A DNA stretch of 64,000 nucleotides from Arthrobacter sp. 31Y (GTDB lineage: Bacteria; Actinomycetota; Actinomycetes; Actinomycetales; Micrococcaceae): assembly GCF_000526335.1 (NCBI RefSeq), contig NZ_JAFW01000001.1:3968001-4032000 (forward strand). The letters run 5' to 3'. Made by a program: the position numbers and the translations under genes. Below, in pieces: positions 31,161 through 40,111 of the stretch; position 1 is the stretch's first letter, and every line of letters begins with the position of its first letter. The notes under the pieces are model-generated. The model saw nothing but the letters and a program-made list of their open reading frames with translations, searched no databases and was not told the origin of the DNA.

Positions 31161-31884
31161 ACAGCCTACGCCTCATCTCAAACCGAGCATCTCGGTGTCG
31201 AGTTCGCGGGTTCGCTACCAATTCGCCGTTCAGCAACGGCGTATTGTGCAGCGGACCCGCGATTTGGCGTAAAGGCTTGGTTAGCACCGTGCGGGCGGGG
31301 GCGGGACAAACCCGCCATTCAGGTGGTCTTTTCCGAGCCGCCGGGTCCAAAGTGCATTCGCCAACCACTTTGATGAGACTCCCATTGCGTGTGGGTGAGA
31401 ACTGGACCAGCATGCCCCTGGGCGTCCGTGCGTTGATCTGCATTCCGGTTGCGGGGTTCACGTCATCGAAGATGTTTCCTATCGTGTAGCCCTTTGATTT
31501 CCAGTGGGCTTTCACGTGGTCCACCGCTGCCTGTGGATCATCAACAGGTCCGCCTTCGATCTGTGTCTGGTAGGCACGGCCGTCGTCCCGGGTGCGAACT
31601 GAGCACGGGGGAGGGAAATAGCCGGATGTGTCCTGGCGGTCCCAGCTGGGCCAGTTAGCCCCTGAGTGCTGCACGGTGTCCTCCATCGCGTCCGTAAACT
31701 CCGTGAACACCTCCTCGGCGCTCCGCTCTCCAGGACCCGGCTCGTCGGGTTGTCCGCTATTCGTTGAGTTCATGCCACACCCCGTCATCATCAAACATTC
31801 CGCTGTGATTAGCGCGATCAACAAATTCCACGGCCCGAGCAGACGCCCCCGACCAAGTGGGTGGGGCGGGAATGAGGCAGCCAT
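31114..31884 (-). CDS. Lipoprotein, paralog copy B, frameshifted 3' end
   Basis: Encodes 256 residues as read. A signal peptide with lipobox LMMTGC (Cys36) is followed by an Asn/Ser-rich linker and a domain of about 150 residues shared with the gene just upstream (AEEVFTEF.DA.EDTVQHSG, QIEGGPVDDPQAAVD, IKVVGECTLDPAARK). In the paralog the coding A-run at the end has five A and the protein stops after RKKTT. Here it has four (31329-31332 on the plus strand), so translation runs on for about 68 unrelated residues, through a hairpin and 47 nt into the citrate transporter gene. With one base restored it would end at 31319 with 188 residues. The start directly follows the paralog's stop (TGAATG). 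Function unknown; possibly an immunity lipoprotein. Confidence 0.72.
   Translation of the reverse strand: MAASFPPHPLGRGRLLGPWNLLIALITAECLMMTGCGMNSTNSGQPDEPGPGERSAEEVFTEFTDAMEDTVQHSGANWPSWDRQDTSGYFPPPCSVRTRDDGRAYQTQIEGGPVDDPQAAVDHVKAHWKSKGYTIGNIFDDVNPATGMQINARTPRGMLVQFSPTRNGSLIKVVGECTLDPAARKRPPEWRVCPAPARTVLTKPLRQIAGPLHNTPLLNGELVANPRTRHRDARFEMRRRLFSRCRLLRSGLPRPA
31204..31262. terminator. Nested hairpin between citrate transporter and lipoprotein genes
   Basis: Outer arms 31204-31216 and 31250-31262 (13 bp, one G-U pair) enclose an inner stem 31221-31229 / 31236-31244 with CGCCGT/ACGGCG at its core. It lies between convergent genes, which suits a bidirectional terminator. It sits inside the extended reading frame of the lipoprotein copy, supporting that extension being an artefact of a frameshift. 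Confidence 0.6.
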
Positions 31885-32421
31885 TCAGGTGGTCTTTTTC
31901 CGAGCCGCCGGATCTAGGGTGCACTCGCCAACCACTTTGATGAAGCTAACGCGTTTTGTAGGCGTGAAGATCAGCACGACGCCTCCAGGAGCCGAGGCAA
32001 TGATTTCAATACCGGTAGTATCCGGGCCCCTGTTGTCAAAGATATTCTCAATCTTGTAGCCCTTGGACTCCCAGTGGGCTTTCATCCTGTCCACGGCTGC
32101 CTGCGGATCGTCCACTGGACCGCCCTCGATCTGGCGCTGATACAACCTGCCGTCGGCACGTGCGTGCACCCCGCAAGGTTCTGACACGTAATCCGCCGTG
32201 TCGTTGTGGTCCCACCTTGCCCATGTCGTGCCTGAGTGCTGGACGGTGTCCTCCACGGCATCCAGGAATTCCGTGAACACCTCCTCGGCGCTCCGTGTGC
32301 CTGGCCCTGGATCGTCGGGTTGTGCGCTATTGGTTGAGTTCATGCCGCACCCCGTCATCATCAAACACCCCAGCATTGTCGATACCAACCACACCTTGCG
32401 ATTGGGTTTTGTTCTAGTCAT
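31885..32421 (-). CDS. Lipoprotein, paralog copy A
   Basis: Encodes 178 residues with a basic N-terminus, hydrophobic core and lipobox LMMTGC (Cys25), so it should be exported and lipid-anchored on the outer face of the membrane. The mature part has one clear Cys pair candidate (EPCGVHARADG and GECTLDPA) and alternating beta/alpha character. It is a tandem duplicate of the following gene and overlaps the hydrolase stop by 4 nt (ATGA), so it is translated with the hydrolase. Its position behind a secreted-type alpha/beta hydrolase suggests a protective or chaperone role; this is inference. Confidence 0.82.
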   Translation of the reverse strand: MTRTKPNRKVWLVSTMLGCLMMTGCGMNSTNSAQPDDPGPGTRSAEEVFTEFLDAVEDTVQHSGTTWARWDHNDTADYVSEPCGVHARADGRLYQRQIEGGPVDDPQAAVDRMKAHWESKGYKIENIFDNRGPDTTGIEIIASAPGGVVLIFTPTKRVSFIKVVGECTLDPAARKKTT

Positions 32422-34391
32422 TTGCGCCGTTCCTCCCGGAGTTCTTCCGGGGTGAGATCGCGTTCGATCAAGGGCCCCTTGGGGAAATCCATGCCTCCGA
32501 ATCCGGGCTTCTCCTCGCGGCGGAGCGGGATCAGCTCCTTGATCAGATCACCGCGCCCGGTGGAAGTCAGGGCAATATTCCGCCCTGACTCCGTCTTCGG
32601 GTCCAGGTAGCCGTGGCCACCGGTGGCGGCCAACACCGAATCCCCACTACCCTCGGCAGCCCAACCTTTGGCGTCGTGCCCGGTAGTCCGCGTGTAGACG
32701 TTGCCGGTCTCGGGGTCGTAGCCGCCTTCGGAGGAGAAATTCTTGCCCCCGAACCAGTCATCGGTAGGATCCCACCGACCTTCCCGGCCTCTCAGCCCAC
32801 TGCCGACGATCCCCAACGGGGCGACCCGGTCCTCACTGGCCGAGGTCACATACACCTCGGGATTCCCGGCCGGGTCTTTGGCCACGTGCAGGTCCGCGGC
32901 CGAGCCGATCTCCCGCCACTCAATACCTGCAGACCCGAAAAACGTCGCCGTCGCAACGTCGTGCTTGATGGCCTTGAGTGCGTAGGAAGCTGTGGTGGTC
33001 CCGAAGGAGTGGGCCAGCACATTCAACCGCGGCCGCTCGTGGTCGTCCGCCCCGGTAATGCGGGTTTCGGTAAAGCCATCCAAAGCTTCGACCAACTTGG
33101 CCCCGCCGGCCTTGGCCAGTTCGGTCGACAACACCTCGGCACTGGGCGGCGCTTCCGGGCTGTCATACCCAACCCACGACACAACAGCCAGATCGAAGTG
33201 GCTCTCGTGTTCCTCGAAAGCACGCCTCTGCCCCTCGTACAGGTCCTGGGCTGATTTCGTCCAGGATTCCAGCCCGTCCGCCACTGTGGTTTTCATGCCG
33301 GGGACATTCCACGTCACGTTGGTGGCCGTGTCCAGATCCCCGATCGCAACCGCCACGAGTGGCTTGCCGTTCTCGTCCGGGGTGAAAGAGACCATGCTTC
33401 GTTCCGCCGTGGGCCCTTCTTCGCTATCCTTGCGGGGCTCGAGCGCGTCGTAGATCACCTGCAGCGCGGCCCTGTCTACCGCGCTGGTCCGGGGGTCCTT
33501 GAACACTGAATCCAGGTTCACCCGGTTTGCTTTCGCCCGGGCCTTGCACGGGACACCGTTAAGGTTCCCGATCACCCCCGGTGCGGCCACCAGCAACGCC
33601 GCTTGCTGCTCGGCGGACAACCCCGCCCACCAGTCCCGTACCTGGGCCACCAGCGGAGGCGAAGAAAACCCGGAACGCAGGAAATCAGACTCGGCCATCC
33701 CGTAATCAAGCAACTGCCCCGGCGTCAACGTCCTCCACAACTCCAGCATCTCCAACGCCCCGGCAGCACCGGCTACATCAGCGGTTTCCAAGTCCTTCAA
33801 CCGCGAACGGGTCCGCTCCACCGCGGGATCGGTGACCATCCCGCCGTCGTAATACGCCGGCACCGGCCCATCAACCGGGTGCACACCATCAATCAGCCTG
33901 GCGCAGTCGTGCTCGGCCTGCTCATGCTCGGACGCCAGTGAAGAAACCCGCTGCCTTAACTCTCCGAGTTCCAGGGCCACAGGCTTCCCGGGGCTGCCTC
34001 CGAGGGGCTGCCGTTCCGGAAGCGCATCAAATGCTACAGCTTCCCCCAGATGCAACTGCGTACGCTGCCGGAAGTCCTTGATGTCCTCCAACAGCACACC
34101 CCGACGCTGGTTCAAATCGCGCACCGTGTCGGCGTAGCCCATCAACGCCCGGTACACGACAGCCAAGCCAGTCCGAAGCCCCTCACTCACCCGGGTCGGG
34201 GTCCCGAAAACAGCCACCAGCTCGGCCGCCTCCGGAGCCCGATAAGCATCCACCAAGCCCGACCACTCCGACGCCGCAGCCTGAACCACATTCACAATGC
34301 CCTGCGCCTGCTCCAACAACGGAACCGCTGCTTCCTCCAACGCCCCAGGATCCGGCCACCCGTCCAACACCGACACATCAATTTCATACAT
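32418..34391 (-). CDS. DUF1023 alpha/beta hydrolase with WxG-type helical N-terminus
   Basis: Encodes 657 residues. The N-terminal 180 residues are helical and contain WSG at 43-45, like WXG100/LXG-type regions recognised by type VII secretion. The middle carries the DUF1023 signature (WWAGLSAEQQAALLVAAPGV, then IGNLNGVP and a KANR run). The catalytic domain has the nucleophile elbow AHSFG with Ser462. No signal peptide is present. Proteins of this family are common in actinobacteria near type VII genes and are predicted lipases or esterases. It overlaps the lipoprotein gene by 4 nt and follows a small helical protein gene by 11 nt. Confidence 0.87.
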   Translation of the reverse strand: MYEIDVSVLDGWPDPGALEEAAVPLLEQAQGIVNVVQAAASEWSGLVDAYRAPEAAELVAVFGTPTRVSEGLRTGLAVVYRALMGYADTVRDLNQRRGVLLEDIKDFRQRTQLHLGEAVAFDALPERQPLGGSPGKPVALELGELRQRVSSLASEHEQAEHDCARLIDGVHPVDGPVPAYYDGGMVTDPAVERTRSRLKDLETADVAGAAGALEMLELWRTLTPGQLLDYGMAESDFLRSGFSSPPLVAQVRDWWAGLSAEQQAALLVAAPGVIGNLNGVPCKARAKANRVNLDSVFKDPRTSAVDRAALQVIYDALEPRKDSEEGPTAERSMVSFTPDENGKPLVAVAIGDLDTATNVTWNVPGMKTTVADGLESWTKSAQDLYEGQRRAFEEHESHFDLAVVSWVGYDSPEAPPSAEVLSTELAKAGGAKLVEALDGFTETRITGADDHERPRLNVLAHSFGTTTASYALKAIKHDVATATFFGSAGIEWREIGSAADLHVAKDPAGNPEVYVTSASEDRVAPLGIVGSGLRGREGRWDPTDDWFGGKNFSSEGGYDPETGNVYTRTTGHDAKGWAAEGSGDSVLAATGGHGYLDPKTESGRNIALTSTGRGDLIKELIPLRREEKPGFGGMDFPKGPLIERDLTPEELREERRK

Positions 34392-34402
34392 GGCCCGGCC
34401 CC

Positions 34403-34765
34403 CTAACGCACCGGCACCGGACGGAACCGTTCCACCCGCAAACCCGCGCCGGGCCAGCCGTCCAAACTTTTAGTCTGCGCCAAGGACGTGGCCGCCATCT
34501 GCTCATCCCCGGCAATATACGCTGCAATTGCTGCCGTTGCCCCACCAAAAACGTTCGCGATCCGCTGCGCCAAACCCTGCAAGCCGGGCATCAACACCGT
34601 CTCCCCGCAGAGCTGGAGGGCCACATAAACCGGACCCTCACGGAGGACCCCTCTGACCTCATCACAGATATGCCGCAACCTTGCCTGAGCTGGCCCGAGG
34701 CCGCCAGTACGCTGCTTCGCCGCAGCCACAACGGCAAGCGACCTGCCAGTATCAACGTCGTACAC
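34403..34765 (-). CDS. Small helical protein preceding the DUF1023 hydrolase
   Basis: Encodes 120 residues from GTG 34765, preferred because GGAGG lies 11 nt upstream and the product then opens YDVDTGRSLAV like its neighbour's MYEIDVSVLDG; a TTG at 34783 is an alternative. It has no signal peptide and is predicted mostly alpha-helical, with Ala/Gly-rich segments (GLAQRIANVFGGATAAIAAY). Small helical proteins encoded just before type VII substrates often act as partners or targeting factors; here that is inferred from position. No WxG motif is seen. Confidence 0.68.
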   Translation of the reverse strand: MYDVDTGRSLAVVAAAKQRTGGLGPAQARLRHICDEVRGVLREGPVYVALQLCGETVLMPGLQGLAQRIANVFGGATAAIAAYIAGDEQMAATSLAQTKSLDGWPGAGLRVERFRPVPVR

Positions 34766-34974
34766 CAAAACAACAGCCTCCAAGATGTCGCCCCAGAACC
34801 CCGTAAATCGATCGAAATGACTAATTCGGGCATGAACATATATCTAGGAGTGGACTATCAGTTCTAAACGTGACGAAGAATCCAAAAATTGGGCTGCCGG
34901 ATGCCCGTCTGACCGGCACACCCAACCCAAGTAGACTGGTTCGGAAAACCATTTGAACTTTGCAGGGGAGATCC

Positions 34975-35271
34975 ATGGCTGCGATCAACCGTGACGACGT
35001 CGCGCATCTTGCGCGTCTGGCTCACATTGAAATGAGTGCCGAAGAACTGGACAGGATGGCCGTTGAGCTTGCTGTCATTGTGGATTCGGTGAAGAGCGTG
35101 AGCGAAGCTGCGGGGGAGGACGTCCCGGCGACGTCACACCCCATTCCGTTGACCAACGTCTTCCGTGAGGACGTTGTGGGCCATACGTTTACGGCTGAGC
35201 AAGCGTTGTCCGGCGCTCCGGATGCCTTCGAGAACCGTTTCAAGGTCCCGGCAATCCTGGATGAGGGCTAA
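34975..35271 (+). CDS. gatC: Asp-tRNA(Asn)/Glu-tRNA(Gln) amidotransferase subunit C
   Basis: Encodes 98 residues from ATG 34975 with GGGGAG upstream; an in-frame TTG at 34960 is less likely. The [21 protein letters not shown] opening and the C-terminal [10 protein letters not shown] (the segment that wraps GatA) are diagnostic in type. GatC stabilises the GatAB complex that converts Glu-tRNA(Gln) and Asp-tRNA(Asn) to the amidated forms. It is the first gene of gatCAB, 4 nt before gatA. Confidence 0.96.
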   Translation: MAAINRDDVAHLARLAHIEMSAEELDRMAVELAVIVDSVKSVSEAAGEDVPATSHPIPLTNVFREDVVGHTFTAEQALSGAPDAFENRFKVPAILDEG

Positions 35272-35275
35272 TCAC

Positions 35276-36829
35276 ATGACTGAACTGAAGAACGAACTCA
35301 TCCGCCACTCCGCTGCCGATCTCGCTGCGAAGCTGGCTGCCCGCGAGGTTACCGCCGTCGAAGTGACGCAGGCGCACCTTGACCGCATCGCCGACGTCGA
35401 TGGCCAGGTTAACGCCTTCTTGCACGTTAACGGCGAAGAGGCTTTGGCCGTCGCGGCCGAGGTTGATGCTGCCCGCGCTGCCGGCGGTTCCGCCGCCGAA
35501 GAGCTGCATGCCCTCGCTGGTGTGCCGATCGCCGTGAAGGACCTCATCGTTACCATCGGCCAGCCCACGACGGCTGGTTCGAAGATCCTTGAGGGCTGGC
35601 ACAGCCCGTACGACGCCACCGTGGTGAAGAAGCTGCGTGCGGCCAAGATGCCCATCCTGGGCAAGACCAACCTGGACGAGTTCGCCATGGGTTCCTCCAC
35701 GGAGCACTCGGCATACGGCCCCACCCGCAACCCGTGGGACCTCGACCGGATTCCCGGTGGTTCGGGCGGTGGCTCCGCTGCCGCCGTCGCAGCTTTTGAG
35801 GCGCCGCTGGCGCTCGGTACGGACACCGGTGGTTCCATCCGCCAGCCCGGTGCCGTCACCGGAACCGTGGGCGTAAAGCCGACGTACGGCGCAGTTTCGC
35901 GTTACGGTGCTATTGCCATGGCGTCGTCGCTGGACCAGATCGGCCCGGTGTCCCGTACTGTGCTGGACTCGGCGCTCCTGCAGGAAGTCGTCGGCGGCCA
36001 CGATCCGTTCGACTCCACGTCCCTGACAGACCCGTTCAACAACCTTGTTGCCGCTGCCCGCATGGGCAACGTTGCGGGTATGAAGATCGGAATCGTCAAG
36101 GAGCTTCACGGCGAGGGCTACCAGGCCGGCGTCGAGAACCGTTTCAACGAGTCCCTTCAGTTGCTGAAGGATGCCGGCGCTGAAATCGTTGAGGTTTCCT
36201 GCCCCAACCTGAAGTACGCCCTGGGCGCTTACTACCTGATCATGCCGTCCGAGGTGTCCAGCAACCTGGCCAAGTTCGACGGCGTTCGTTTCGGCATGCG
36301 CGTCCTGCCCAAGGATGGTCCCATGACCATTGAGCGCGTTATGGGAGCTACCCGTGCCGCCGGCTTCGGTGACGAAGTGAAGCGACGCATCATCCTGGGT
36401 ACCTACGCGTTGAGCGCTGGTTACTACGACGCCTATTACGGCTCGGCGCAGAAGGTCCGTACGCTGATCCAGCGCGACTTCGACGCCGCATTCGCCAAGG
36501 CTGATGTCCTGATCTCCCCGACGGCGCCCACCACAGCGTTCAAACTGGGGGAGAAGCTCGACGATCCGCTGGCAATGTACCTAAACGACGTCGCCACCAT
36601 CCCGGCGAACCTTGCCGGTATCCCGGGTCTGTCCCTTCCGGGTGGCCTGGCTGACGAAGACGGGCTGCCCGTTGGTATCCAACTGCTGGCTCCTGCCCGC
36701 CAGGACGCCCGCCTCTACCGCGTAGGTGCGGTCCTCGAGTCCATCCTTGAAGAGAAGTGGGGCGGCCCGATGCTTGCGCAGGCACCTATCCTCGGTTCTG
36801 CCCCCACCACCGCCGGAGGTTCCAACTAA
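35276..36829 (+). CDS. gatA: Asp/Glu-tRNA amidotransferase subunit A (amidase)
   Basis: Encodes 517 residues from ATG 35276; the frame is open upstream only because it overlaps gatC. The amidase-signature region has AVKDLI (Lys88), [15 protein letters not shown] and [15 protein letters not shown] with the Ser nucleophile. The first signature reads GGSGGGS, as in other actinobacterial GatA proteins, rather than GGSSGGS. It releases ammonia from glutamine for channelling to GatB. The stop overlaps the gatB start by 1 nt (TAATG). Confidence 0.97.
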   Translation: MTELKNELIRHSAADLAAKLAAREVTAVEVTQAHLDRIADVDGQVNAFLHVNGEEALAVAAEVDAARAAGGSAAEELHALAGVPIAVKDLIVTIGQPTTAGSKILEGWHSPYDATVVKKLRAAKMPILGKTNLDEFAMGSSTEHSAYGPTRNPWDLDRIPGGSGGGSAAAVAAFEAPLALGTDTGGSIRQPGAVTGTVGVKPTYGAVSRYGAIAMASSLDQIGPVSRTVLDSALLQEVVGGHDPFDSTSLTDPFNNLVAAARMGNVAGMKIGIVKELHGEGYQAGVENRFNESLQLLKDAGAEIVEVSCPNLKYALGAYYLIMPSEVSSNLAKFDGVRFGMRVLPKDGPMTIERVMGATRAAGFGDEVKRRIILGTYALSAGYYDAYYGSAQKVRTLIQRDFDAAFAKADVLISPTAPTTAFKLGEKLDDPLAMYLNDVATIPANLAGIPGLSLPGGLADEDGLPVGIQLLAPARQDARLYRVGAVLESILEEKWGGPMLAQAPILGSAPTTAGGSN

Positions 36830-38337
36830 TGTCCGTCGATGCAACCCTGAGCTTCGAAGAGGCCATGGAGAAGTACGATCCCGTTTTGGGGTTTGAGGTC
36901 CACGTGGAGCTCAACACCAAGACCAAGATGTTCTCCTCGGCTCCCAACGTCTTCGGTGATGAGCCGAACACCAACGTCAACGAGGTTGACCTGGGCATGC
37001 CTGGCGTCCTGCCGGTGGTGAACAAGACCGCTGTGGAGTCCTCCATCAAGATCGGCCTTGCCCTGAACTGCAAGATCGCCGAGACTTGCCGCTTCGCCCG
37101 GAAGAACTACTTCTACCCGGACACCCCCAAGAACTTCCAGACCTCGCAGTACGACGAACCGATCGCCTACGACGGTTACCTCGACATTGAGCTTGAGGAC
37201 GGCACGGTGTTCCGCGTGGAGATCGAGCGCGCCCACATGGAAGAAGACGCAGGCAAGCTCACCCACATGGGTGGCGCTGCTGGCCGTATCCAGGGCGCCG
37301 ATTACTCGCTGGTGGACTACAACCGTTCCGGTGTGCCGTTGGTCGAGATCGTCACCAAGCCAATTGAGGGTGCAGGCAGCCGTGCACCTGAGTTGGCCAA
37401 GGCCTACGTCGCCGCCGTCCGCGAGATCGTGAAGAATCTCGGTGTTTCCGATGCCAAGATGGAGCGCGGCAACGTCCGTTGCGACGCCAACGTTTCCCTG
37501 CGCCCGCACGGCCGCGAGCGGTTCGGTATCCGTTCGGAAACCAAGAACGTGAACTCGCTGCGCGCCGTCGAGCATGCCGTCCGTTACGAAATCCAGCGCC
37601 ACGCCGCCGTCTTGGATTCCGGCGAGCCGGTCATCCAGGAGACGCGCCACTGGCACGAGGACACGCGTTCGACGACGTCGGGCCGGCCCAAGTCCGACGC
37701 TGACGATTACCGCTACTTCCCGGAGCCGGACCTGGTTCCCGTCGTCGCCTCCCGTGAATGGGTGGAAGAACTCCGTGCCACCCTTCCGGAGCCGCCAGCC
37801 GAGCGGCGCAAGCGCCTCAAGGAAGCTTGGGGATACTCTGATCTGGAATTCCGTGATGTGGTGAATGCCGGTGTCATGGACTCCATCGAGGAAACCATCG
37901 CAGCCGGTGCGTCAGCCGACGTTGCCCGTAAGTGGTGGATGGGTGAGATCGTTGGCCGCGCCAAGGTTGCCGACGTCGACCCCTCCGAGCTCGGTGTCAC
38001 GCCGCAGGTCATCGTTGAGCTGAACAAGCTGGTTGAAGACGGCAAGATCAACAACAAGATGGCAACCCAGGTCCTGGACGGCGTGCTCGCCGGCGAAGGC
38101 ACTCCGGCTGACATCGTTGAGAAGCGCGGCCTCGCAGTTGTTTCCGACGACGGTCCCCTCCTGGAAGCCATCGACGCCGCACTGGCAGCACAGCCGGATG
38201 TCGCGGAGAAGATCCGTGGCGGCAAGGTCCAGGCCATTGGCGCGATTGTTGGCGGTGTCATGAAGGCCACCCGCGGTCAAGCAGATGCCGGACGCGTCCG
38301 CGAACTCATTCTGGAGAAGCTCGGCGTCCAGGGTTAA
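36829..38337 (+). CDS. gatB: Asp/Glu-tRNA amidotransferase subunit B
   Basis: Encodes 502 residues from ATG 36829. GatB motifs include [17 protein letters not shown] at the start, [31 protein letters not shown] and [11 protein letters not shown]-terminal helical Yqey-type tail (about 350-500) binds the tRNA. The subunit phosphorylates the misacylated tRNA and adds ammonia from GatA. It ends the gatCAB operon and is followed by a hairpin. Confidence 0.97.
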   Translation: MSVDATLSFEEAMEKYDPVLGFEVHVELNTKTKMFSSAPNVFGDEPNTNVNEVDLGMPGVLPVVNKTAVESSIKIGLALNCKIAETCRFARKNYFYPDTPKNFQTSQYDEPIAYDGYLDIELEDGTVFRVEIERAHMEEDAGKLTHMGGAAGRIQGADYSLVDYNRSGVPLVEIVTKPIEGAGSRAPELAKAYVAAVREIVKNLGVSDAKMERGNVRCDANVSLRPHGRERFGIRSETKNVNSLRAVEHAVRYEIQRHAAVLDSGEPVIQETRHWHEDTRSTTSGRPKSDADDYRYFPEPDLVPVVASREWVEELRATLPEPPAERRKRLKEAWGYSDLEFRDVVNAGVMDSIEETIAAGASADVARKWWMGEIVGRAKVADVDPSELGVTPQVIVELNKLVEDGKINNKMATQVLDGVLAGEGTPADIVEKRGLAVVSDDGPLLEAIDAALAAQPDVAEKIRGGKVQAIGAIVGGVMKATRGQADAGRVRELILEKLGVQG

Positions 38338-38357
38338 ACGCCGGTTTTCTTTCCCAT

Positions 38358-38393
38358 CAAAGTAGGTCGCAGTTATTGCTGCGGCCTACTTTG
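38358..38393 (+). terminator. Hairpin downstream of gatB
   Basis: Arms 38358-38372 and 38379-38393 (15 bp with one G-U pair; CAAAGTAGGTCGCAG) enclose a 6-nt loop. It is followed by CTTTGGG rather than a long T-tract. The next gene starts 22 nt later, so the hairpin probably separates it from gatCAB. Confidence 0.7.
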
Positions 38394-38414
38394 CTTTGGG
38401 CGCACAATGGATGC

Positions 38415-38978
38415 ATGGCCACTCTCAAACCAAGCCTTCGTCGGGGCCTTCTGGCCGGTGCGATTGCCGTCGCACTGACAGGTGGCGGTGCCGCCGCTGT
38501 GTGGGCGGGCACCCAACCCAGCCCTTCGCCGTCGAGCCCTTTTGCCTCGCCCAGCCCGTCCGGGTCCGGAGCAGCCAAGTCCGATGAGGGCCGTGGGCAG
38601 GCGATCCACGGCGAGCACGTGGTCAAGCAACAGGACGGGAGCTACCGTACTGTTCTCACGCAGAGCGGAACCATCCAATCGGTGAACGGCTCCGAGGTGA
38701 CCGTAAAGAGCGAAGACGGCTTTACCCAGCGCTACGCAATCACCGCAGAGACCCGCATCGCGAAAGTCCCAGCCAACCTGTCGGAGCTTCGGAACGGCAA
38801 GGGCAGGCCGTCATTGCCGTCAGCGACGGCTGCTGATCTCAAGGTCGGGGACAAAGTGCGGGTGAGTGGCACCAAGAACGGCGAAACGGTGACGGCGACG
38901 AAGGTGGTGTCCGGCGAACTGCCGGCCGGTGCCAAGGGCCACGGGCATAAGCGCGGACACGGCTCCGGCCGTATCTAG
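38415..38978 (+). CDS. Secreted DUF5666-like protein
   Basis: Encodes 187 residues from ATG 38415. A signal peptide (about 1-31, GAIAVALTGGGAAAVWAG) is followed by a Pro/Ser linker and a beta-rich domain (about 85-175) with GTIQSVNGSEVTVKSEDG and LKVGDKVRVSGTKNG, a pattern like DUF5666 domains. The C-terminus is basic (GHGHKRGHGSGR). Probably an exported beta-barrel-like protein of unknown role. It stands alone, convergent with the formylglycine-generating enzyme gene 13 nt away. Confidence 0.8.
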   Translation: MATLKPSLRRGLLAGAIAVALTGGGAAAVWAGTQPSPSPSSPFASPSPSGSGAAKSDEGRGQAIHGEHVVKQQDGSYRTVLTQSGTIQSVNGSEVTVKSEDGFTQRYAITAETRIAKVPANLSELRNGKGRPSLPSATAADLKVGDKVRVSGTKNGETVTATKVVSGELPAGAKGHGHKRGHGSGRI

Positions 38979-38991
38979 AGGGCCACTGTAT

Positions 38992-40050
38992 TTAGAGCGC
39001 CACTGTCCTGAAGCCCAGGTTTCCGCTGGCTGAGTCCGGCGTGTTGGAGCTGCGGGCTGCCAGCCGGTATCGGTTGCAGTAGGAGTCGTGACAAAGGTAC
39101 GAACCGCCCCGCATGACCCGCCCGCGTCCGATGCTGGGGCCCTGTGGGTCTTCCACGGTTCCTTGGGCCAGGCACGTTTTGTAGTACTTGGGCAGGAACC
39201 AGTCGCTGCACCACTCCCAGACGTTCCCGCTTGTTTGGTAAAGCCCGTAGCCGTTGGGACGGAAGGACACGGCAGGCGCCGTGGTGAGGTAGCCGTCGTC
39301 CACCGTGTTGCGGGACGGGAAATCGCCTTGCCAAATGTTGCAGTTGTGAGCAGCGGCGCCTGGCTGGGCGTTGTGGAGGTCGTTGCCCCAGGGGTAACGG
39401 TGCCCGGACAACCCGCCGCGGGCCGCGTATTCCCACTCGGCTTCGGTGGGCAAGCGGCGGCCGGCCCAGGCGCAGTACGCCAAAGCATCGTTGTACGACA
39501 CATGGGTCACTGGATGATCCGGAATGTCCGTCCAATGGGAGAGGGGGCCGGCCGGGTGCGCCCAATCCGCTCCACGGACGTTGAGCCACCACGGGACGTT
39601 GCTGACCCGGTTGAGGATCTGGTTCTTTTCCGCCTTGACCGCTAGATGGAACACTGCCGATGTTCCGTAGATTTCGGATTCGGTTCGGTGCCCGGTGGCG
39701 TTGACGAACTCGGCGAACTGCTGATTCGTGACGGTGGTGGCGCTGATCCTGAAGCCGCTGACCCGCACCTCGTGCACAGGTGACTCGCCGTCGTCCTCGT
39801 AGCCCTCGTTGAACGGGTCACCCATGGAGAAGGTACCACCGGGAACCTCGACGTCGGTTGTTTCCCTTGAGGGCGTGGCGCTCTCAGCTGCGCGAACCTC
39901 GGTTGCTGAACCAGCTGTTGCTGAAGCATCTGCGGGAGGCTCGACGGCGGTGCTCGCCATCTGTTGATCGCCGACCGTCCGCAGGGGGAGGGGCCGCCCC
40001 AACTCGGAATGCACCCGCGCGTCGGCGCCTGGGCTACAGCAATCTGCCAT
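38992..40050 (-). CDS. Formylglycine-generating enzyme (SUMF1 family)
   Basis: Encodes 352 residues from ATG 40050. The FGE-sulfatase domain covers about residues 66-352, with the opening VEVPGGTFSMGDP, then RRLPTEAEWEYAARGG and GNVWEWCSDWF. The two active-site cysteines are present in GGSYLCHDSYCNRYR (Cys320 and Cys325, spacing of five as in characterised FGEs). The enzyme oxidises a Cys in CxPxR of sulfatases to formylglycine, using copper and oxygen. No sulfatase gene is in the window. The N-terminus has a Cys-Cys pair (ADCCSPG) before a 60-residue low-complexity region. Confidence 0.94.
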   Translation of the reverse strand: MADCCSPGADARVHSELGRPLPLRTVGDQQMASTAVEPPADASATAGSATEVRAAESATPSRETTDVEVPGGTFSMGDPFNEGYEDDGESPVHEVRVSGFRISATTVTNQQFAEFVNATGHRTESEIYGTSAVFHLAVKAEKNQILNRVSNVPWWLNVRGADWAHPAGPLSHWTDIPDHPVTHVSYNDALAYCAWAGRRLPTEAEWEYAARGGLSGHRYPWGNDLHNAQPGAAAHNCNIWQGDFPSRNTVDDGYLTTAPAVSFRPNGYGLYQTSGNVWEWCSDWFLPKYYKTCLAQGTVEDPQGPSIGRGRVMRGGSYLCHDSYCNRYRLAARSSNTPDSASGNLGFRTVAL

Positions 40051-40111
40051 GTCAACCTTCTGTCTGATGTCCGCCTGCTAGTACTTTAGCGGTGTCCGAC
40101 GGCCAGCCACA

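Noticed and set aside
35165-35275. Upstream extension of gatA
   Set aside because: It lies within gatC in another frame; ATG 35276 matches family N-termini.
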